64,000 bases of DNA from JBFWMG01 sp050251715 (GTDB lineage Bacteria; Desulfobacterota; Desulfovibrionia; Desulfovibrionales; Desulfovibrionaceae): positions 186,001 through 250,000 of the forward strand of contig JBFWMG010000002.1 in assembly GCA_050251715.1 (NCBI GenBank), given 5' to 3'. Position 1 is the first letter of the stretch. Each line of letters starts with the position of its first letter. This document shows, in pieces, positions 59,656 to 64,000 of the stretch. Position numbers and translations under genes: made by a program. A model generated the notes under the pieces. That model did not search any database. It was not told the origin of the DNA and saw only the letters and a list, made by a program, of their open reading frames with translations.

Positions 59656-59811
59656 CCCGCCTGGGGAACGCGCTTGTCCCACCCACATCGACCTCCCCAA
59701 CCAGCCTCCCGCCTGGGGAACGCACCTGTCCCAACCGTATTCATTTCCCCACCCAACCGCCCGCCTGGGGAACTCGCCTGTCCCAATCGTACCCCCCTCC
59801 CCAGCCAGCAG
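59656..59811. repeat. Three 52-bp tandem repeats
   Basis: Copies start with CCCGCCTGGGGAAC at 59656, 59708 and 59760, an exact 52-base period, with TGTCCCA about 18 bases in and a CCCC run near the end of each. Copies differ in the middle. No gene is supported here. Confidence 0.85.
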
Positions 59812-59846
59812 TTTTTGGGGAAAGAGATAGGAGAGAGGATGGGGGT

Positions 59847-59926
59847 CCGGGGGAAGGAGAGAGGAAAGAGAAAACCCCTTTTTTCGCCGAAAAAGGGGTT
59901 TTTTCTTTCCTCTCTCCTTCCCCCGG
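59847..59926. terminator. Very long hairpin with 37-bp stem (terminator of cytochrome c3)
   Basis: Arms 59847-59883 and 59890-59926 are complementary with one mismatch; the loop is TCGCCG. The core CCCC-T5 / A5-GGGG with flanking T-runs looks like a terminator for the leftward cytochrome gene, but the stem continues for a further 24 bp of purine-rich sequence, far more than a terminator needs. Confidence 0.75.
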
Positions 59927-59985
59927 GGCTTTGCAGCAATCTGAGGGCCGCGCAAGGCGGCCCTGATGTGCGTGCGGGGGGATGG

Positions 59986-60393
59986 CTATGGATGGCACTT
60001 GGACTTGGCGCAGCCGGTGAGCGCCTTGCCCGCCGCCTTGTCCATGTCCTTGGCCGCGTTCTTGTGGCAGGTCAGGCAGGACTCGACCTCTTCGCCCTTG
60101 CCGTGGATGGCGCCGTATAACGCCTTCTCACTCTTGCTTTTCTTGTCGAAGACGTCGTGGCAGCCTGCGGTGGTGCACTTCACGATCTTGCCGTCCACCT
60201 TGTTGTGGTGGCATTTTTCGCACGCCAGCCCCAACGTCTGGACATGGGGCGCGTGCTTGAAGACCACGGTCTTGCTGGGCAGGTAGGACATGGTGATGTC
60301 CTTGTCGGGCGCGGTCTGGGCAGTCATGGCCGTGGCAGCAAGGGCAAAGGCGAACACGAGGCACAGGCAAATGGCGAGCACATGTTTTTTCAT
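59986..60393 (-). CDS. Tetraheme cytochrome c3
   Basis: The 135-residue precursor has a signal peptide (about 1-22). Four heme sites follow in the class III pattern: C-E-K-C-H, C-T-T-A-G-C-H, C-L-T-C-H and C-A-K-S-K-C-H at the C-terminus, with extra His ligands in F-K-H-A-P-H. Periplasmic electron carrier for hydrogenases and formate dehydrogenases in sulfate reducers. GGAGG precedes the ATG; a consensus-like promoter lies 57 bases upstream. Confidence 0.93.
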   Translation of the reverse strand: MKKHVLAICLCLVFAFALAATAMTAQTAPDKDITMSYLPSKTVVFKHAPHVQTLGLACEKCHHNKVDGKIVKCTTAGCHDVFDKKSKSEKALYGAIHGKGEEVESCLTCHKNAAKDMDKAAGKALTGCAKSKCHP

Positions 60394-60449
60394 ATTCTTC
60401 GACCTCCGGATGTTGGACATGCTGACCCCCTGGTAAGGATTCCGATACG

Positions 60450-60478
60450 GTTATCCCTTTTTCAGGGAGGGCTGTCAA
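60450..60478 (-). promoter_or_regulatory. Promoter of cytochrome c3
   Basis: On the minus strand, TTGACA is followed after 17 bases by GATAAC. It is the best sigma-70-like promoter in the host part of the window. Confidence 0.7.
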
Positions 60479-60493
60479 TGGCGCGGGGTCCGG

Positions 60494-61837
60494 CTATTTC
60501 TTGTGGGCGCCGTTGTCGACCTCGCAGAACATGCCCGCCATGTCGTCCTGGCCCGTGGATTCGAGCACGGCGCGCCAGTAGTCCGACGAGGTGTTGAGCA
60601 TGCGGCGGCGCTGGGTCACCAGGCCCATGGGCAGGTGCACGTAGCGGTCCATGAGTTTGCTCACCACCATGCCCGTCTTGCCCGCCATGGCGGCGTGCAC
60701 CGCATGCTGCCCCAAAAAGCCGCAGTACACCCGGTCGTTGGCGTTGGCGGGCACGGAGCGGATGATGTAGCTGGGGTCGATGAACTTGAGGGTGATGGGC
60801 ACGTCCTTCTGCTTGAAGTGGTCCTTGATCTCGCTGATGAGCAGGGTGCAGATGTCGCCGAGCACGGGGTTGCCCGAGGCGTCCTTGTCCTTGTTGGCCT
60901 TGAGCAAATGCTGGCCCGCGCCCTCGGCGCAGACGATGACCGCGTGGGAACGCCCCGCGAGCCGGTCCTCCAATTGCTTCAGCAGGCCGTTTTCGCCGTG
61001 CAGCAGGAATTTGATTTCCGGCACGAGCACAAAATTCACTTCCTTGAGCGCCAGGGTGGCCTGGGCGGCGATGAAGCCTGATTCGCGGCCCATGAGCTTG
61101 ACCAGGCCAATGCCGTTGCGCGCGCATTGCGCCTCTGTGTGCGCGCACTTTATGGCCTCGCTCGCCTTTTCCACGGCGGTGTCGAAGCCAAAGGACTGGT
61201 TTACGAAGTTGATGTCGTTGTCGATGGTTTTTGGGATGCCGATGATGGATATCTTGAGATTGCGCTTGGTCAGTTCCTGGGTGATGCGGTCGGCGGCGTG
61301 CATGGTGCCGTCGCCCCCGATCATGAACAGGGCGCTGATGTTCATGCGCTCCAGCGCGTCCACGATGTCCTCGGGTGACTGGGGGCCGCGCGAGGAGCCG
61401 AGCATGGTGCCGCCGAACTCGTGGATGTTGGACACGGTAGCGGGCGTCAGTTCCAGCACGTCATGGCCGTATTTGGGGATGAATCCCTCAAGGCCGAACT
61501 TGATGCCCAGCGTGGCGGAGCATTTGTAGTTGTAATGCGCCTCCATGACGATGGCGCGGATCACGTCGTTGAGGCCGGGGCACAGGCCGCCGCAGGTGAC
61601 GATGGCGCACTTGGTCTTGGTGGGGTCGAAGTACAGGTGGTTGCGTGGCCCCGCCACCTCGAAGTGCGTGTATTGCGGCGTATCCGTTTGCTCTTCCAGC
61701 AGATCCTCGTTGAGATGGATGAGTACGGGCCGTTCGTCGCTCTCGAAGCGGCAACATTTCAGGTTGGTGGCCACCTTGGCCGGGCCAAGGGTCTGGATGG
61801 TGGTATCTATCGCGGCTTTCTTGGTCTTCTTGGGCAT
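60494..61837 (-). CDS. 6-phosphofructokinase, long plant-like form
   Basis: The 447-residue enzyme has V-T-C-G-G-L-C-P-G-L-N-D, S-S-R-G, M-I-G-G-D-G-T-M, P-K-T-I-D-N-D-I, and M-G-R-E-S-G-F. GGDGT (Gly at the position that decides phosphoryl donor) together with Lys in PKTIDND is the plant-type combination usually associated with ATP rather than pyrophosphate. An N-terminal extension of about 75 residues precedes the catalytic core. GGAGG is upstream of the ATG. Confidence 0.9.
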   Translation of the reverse strand: MPKKTKKAAIDTTIQTLGPAKVATNLKCCRFESDERPVLIHLNEDLLEEQTDTPQYTHFEVAGPRNHLYFDPTKTKCAIVTCGGLCPGLNDVIRAIVMEAHYNYKCSATLGIKFGLEGFIPKYGHDVLELTPATVSNIHEFGGTMLGSSRGPQSPEDIVDALERMNISALFMIGGDGTMHAADRITQELTKRNLKISIIGIPKTIDNDINFVNQSFGFDTAVEKASEAIKCAHTEAQCARNGIGLVKLMGRESGFIAAQATLALKEVNFVLVPEIKFLLHGENGLLKQLEDRLAGRSHAVIVCAEGAGQHLLKANKDKDASGNPVLGDICTLLISEIKDHFKQKDVPITLKFIDPSYIIRSVPANANDRVYCGFLGQHAVHAAMAGKTGMVVSKLMDRYVHLPMGLVTQRRRMLNTSSDYWRAVLESTGQDDMAGMFCEVDNGAHKK

Positions 61838-61972
61838 GCGTGGACCTCCATGGTTCGCGCCGGGAGTGGCCCGGCAAGGCTTTTTCCACTACGCAATGCG
61901 GTACCACAAGACGGGCGGGAGCGCCAGCGAAGAACCCCCTGCCGCGCAAGGGACACCCCGGGAAACGGCGGT

Positions 61973-62527
61973 TCAGCCCAGGCCCACCTGCGGCGCCACG
62001 GCGGCGATGGCGTCGATGGCCACCTGGAAGAAGGCGGTGGCCTCCATGCCCAGGTGCTCGTATTCGCGGATGCGTTCGCGGTCCACGTTGGCGGCAAACG
62101 CCTTTTCCTTCATTTTTTTCTTCAGGCTTTTGGGGGCCATGCCCGCCATGCCCTCGGGCCGCACCAGGGCGTTGGCGTGCACCAGGCCGGTCACGGATTC
62201 GGCGGCGCGCAGGGCGTAGTCGAACCGGGAGGACGGAGCCACGCGCGTGTACTCGGCGTTGTGCGCCTTGATGGCCGTCAGCGCCGTTTCGGGCAGGGCG
62301 TCGCCCAGAATGCCCATGGCCATCAGACCGTGCGTTTCAGGTGAATCCTTGGTATGTGGAAAATCGACGTCGTGCAGCAGGCCCGCCAGCCCCCACAACT
62401 CGGCGTCCTCGCCCAGCGTGGAGGCCAGGCCGCGCATCACGGCCTCGCTTTCCAGGGCGTGGCAGACCAGGTGGTCATCGGGGTTCTGGGCCTTGAGCAG
62501 GGCAATGGCGTCGTCGCGGGTAATCAT
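61973..62527 (-). CDS. HD-domain hydrolase-like protein
   Basis: The 184-residue protein has the HD pattern H-A-L-E-S-E-A-V-M-R, L-A-G-L-L-H-D-V-D-F-P-H-T and A-I-K-A-H-N, typical of small metal-dependent phosphohydrolases. GGAGG precedes the ATG. Substrate is unknown; it stands alone. Confidence 0.82.
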   Translation of the reverse strand: MITRDDAIALLKAQNPDDHLVCHALESEAVMRGLASTLGEDAELWGLAGLLHDVDFPHTKDSPETHGLMAMGILGDALPETALTAIKAHNAEYTRVAPSSRFDYALRAAESVTGLVHANALVRPEGMAGMAPKSLKKKMKEKAFAANVDRERIREYEHLGMEATAFFQVAIDAIAAVAPQVGLG

Positions 62528-62630
62528 GTATGCGCCTCCGTGGGGATATGATGTGCAGGGTGGGGAGCCGCAGGAAAGGTAGCGCCCGCGCGGCATCTTG
62601 ACAAGTGGATGGGGGAAGCGCTCCCCATAA

Positions 62631-62781
62631 CAGGCCGTTGAAAAAGGCCGTTCTGGCCTTTTTCAACCCGGATCGGCGAAAACGCGGTTTTGCCGATCCT
62701 CACGAATCATGAACGTCTCTTCGTTCAGTGCATGATTCGGCGCGCCTTCCTGGCGCGCACAGGCTGTTTTTCAACAGCCTG
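62631..62781. mobile_element. 151-bp palindromic element with terminal inverted repeats (MITE-like)
   Basis: The ends CAGGC[CT]GTTGAAAAA form inverted repeats (15 bp, one mismatch). Inside are five hairpins in a row: GTTGAAAAAGGCC, GGATCGGC, GAATCATG, GCGCGCC and AGGCTGTT with their complements. No coding capacity is seen. Confidence 0.65.
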
Positions 62782-62830
62782 ACAAGGCCGTGCGGCGCGC
62801 CGCACGGACAACAGACAAGGAGTCTCGGCC

Positions 62831-63670
62831 ATGTCGCACGCAATCGGCTTTATTCAGGGGCGGCTTTCACCCATGGTGGACGGCAGGATCCAGGCGTTTC
62901 CCTGGGACGCCTGGCGGGATGAGTTCCCTGCGGCCCAGGCGCTGGGCATTGCCTGCATGGAGTGGACCCTCGACCAGCACCGGCTGCGCGAGAATCCGCT
63001 CATGACCGAGGACGGGCGCGAGGAAATCCGGGCCTTGAGCGCCGCCCACGGCCTGCGCATCCCCACGCTCACGGGCGACAATTTCATGCAGGCGCCGTTC
63101 TACAAGGCCCAGGGCGCAACGCGGGACAACCTGCTCATGGACGCCGCCGACGTGGTGGCCGCCTGCGGCGCGCTGGGCATCGGGGTCATCGTGGTGCCGC
63201 TGGTGGACAACGGCAGCGTCACCACCGAGGAGGAGGCCGCGGCCCTGCTGGACGGCGTTGAGGCGCTGGCCCCGCTGCTGCGCGAGCAGGGCGTGCGCAT
63301 CGCCTTTGAATCGGATTACCCCCCTGATGACCTGGCCGCGTTCATCGCGTGTTTTGACCCGCAAACGTGCGGCATCAACTACGACATCGGCAACAGCGCG
63401 GCCTTGGGCTACGACTGCCGCGCCGAGGTGGCGGCCTATGGCGGGCGCATCATCGGCGTGCATGTGAAGGACCGCCTGCGGGGCGGCACGACCGTGCCAT
63501 TGGGCACGGGCGCGGCCGATCTGCCTGGCGCGGTGGCCGCCCTGGCCGGCGCGGGTTTTGCCGGACCGTGGATCATGCAGACCGCCCGCGCGGCGGACGG
63601 CGACCACGCCGGGGCGCTGGGCCGCTACCGCGACATGGTGCGGGGGTGGCTGGCGGCGGCGGGCGTTTGA
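62831..63670 (+). CDS. Sugar-phosphate isomerase/epimerase-like TIM-barrel protein
   Basis: The 279-residue protein matches the AP-endonuclease-2/xylose-isomerase-like barrel: G-F-I-Q-G-R-L-S-P, A-F-E-S-D-Y (metal Glu), N-Y-D-I-G-N-S, G-V-H-V-K-D-R and P-L-G-T-G. Close families act on ketose or aldose phosphates. AAGGAG precedes the ATG. The small palindromic element directly upstream may separate it from the HD gene. Confidence 0.82.
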   Translation: MSHAIGFIQGRLSPMVDGRIQAFPWDAWRDEFPAAQALGIACMEWTLDQHRLRENPLMTEDGREEIRALSAAHGLRIPTLTGDNFMQAPFYKAQGATRDNLLMDAADVVAACGALGIGVIVVPLVDNGSVTTEEEAAALLDGVEALAPLLREQGVRIAFESDYPPDDLAAFIACFDPQTCGINYDIGNSAALGYDCRAEVAAYGGRIIGVHVKDRLRGGTTVPLGTGAADLPGAVAALAGAGFAGPWIMQTARAADGDHAGALGRYRDMVRGWLAAAGV

Positions 63671-64000
63671 CAGGCCGGTGCGGCGGCGGGTCGTTGGGCA
63701 TGCGGCGCGGGCGGCGGGCCCAGACGCCGCGTTGCCGGTGCGGGCTGGCGCAGCGCGTCGCATTCGGTTGGCGGCGGCGCGGTGGCGATTGCGTCGCCCC
63801 CCGCGTCCCGCGTGTGGCGGCGTGGGACGAGGTTGCGCCCGGCCCGCCTTTGTTGACAGGGTGGGGCAAATAGCGGAAAAGAAGTGGTTCTGGCGCTGCG
63901 TTGTGCCCTTGCGCCGGGCATTTTCAGGGCTGCGCCCAGGCGGCGCCCCATGACATACAGACTCGCAACCGGTCGCCCCGCGTCTGGTGAAGGAATACGG
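63671..64000. other. Unassigned right end
   Basis: The 330 bases after the isomerase gene are very GC-rich. I see no supported gene. An ATG at 63953 opens a frame that runs out of the window (MTYRLATGRPASGEG), but no RBS is clear. Confidence 0.3.

Noticed and set aside
59447..59955. Several long minus- and plus-strand frames across the 52-bp repeats
   Set aside because: They translate to Gly/Trp/Pro repeats caused by the tandem DNA repeats, have no RBS, and differ in every frame.
63671..64000. Downstream gene at the right edge
   Set aside because: Frames here are GC-driven, with no RBS or recognisable protein sequence before the window ends.

Overview
The window is high-GC DNA from what looks like a sulfate-reducing bacterium of the Desulfovibrio group. 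The pointers are a small tetraheme cytochrome c3, a single che cluster that carries a HEAT-repeat gene and a ParA-type ATPase, a plant-type ATP phosphofructokinase and the general gene style. This is inference from gene content; no rRNA or other marker is present to fix the genus.

Positions 1 to about 39,590 are one prophage that continues beyond the left edge and stops at the 3' end of a tRNA-Pro(CGG) gene (39,600-39,676). Its architecture is that of a short-tailed lambda-like temperate phage. A leftward early operon (about 9,165 down to 1) carries many small Cys-rich proteins, an ASCH protein, a Gp37/Gp68-type (DUF5131) protein, a large C5 DNA methyltransferase and a nuclease-like protein. 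An immunity region (9,170-9,860) has a leftward repressor gene flanked by two outward promoters, each with the same operator sequence (TTGCAA-N2-TTGCAA) in its spacer. A rightward block (9,858-13,833) follows with Cro-like, membrane, replication-initiator (with an iteron origin inside the gene), M15-like peptidase, zinc-finger, integrase and excisionase-like genes. A cargo block (13,906-16,732) holds a membrane protein with a GAF-like domain, small proteins, and a MazF/PemK-like toxin overlapped by a TPR protein.

The late operon (17,129-39,447) runs rightward behind a strongly folded leader: lysis-type small genes, terminase, portal, scaffold, major capsid and cement proteins of the Bordetella BPP-1/Bcep22 type, then T7-like adaptor, nozzle, internal virion proteins, a 2,043-residue polyvalent ejection protein and a tail fibre. 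No reverse transcriptase or diversity-generating cassette is present.

From 39,600 the sequence is host chromosome. It holds a chemotaxis operon (cheB, HEAT, cheR, parA-like, cheW, cheY, cheA), then a membrane protein, and then a rightward run of cpoB, dprA, an HDOD signalling pair and xerC. A leftward block follows: GNAT, amidohydrolase, a rhodanese-YceI fusion, a LarA-like protein, a PCC-domain protein, a decayed RND efflux gene, cytochrome c3, phosphofructokinase and an HD-domain protein. The last gene is a rightward sugar-phosphate isomerase/epimerase-like gene. The 59,300-62,800 stretch is rich in non-coding structure: 52-bp tandem repeats, a 37-bp-stem hairpin, and a 151-bp palindromic element with terminal inverted repeats.
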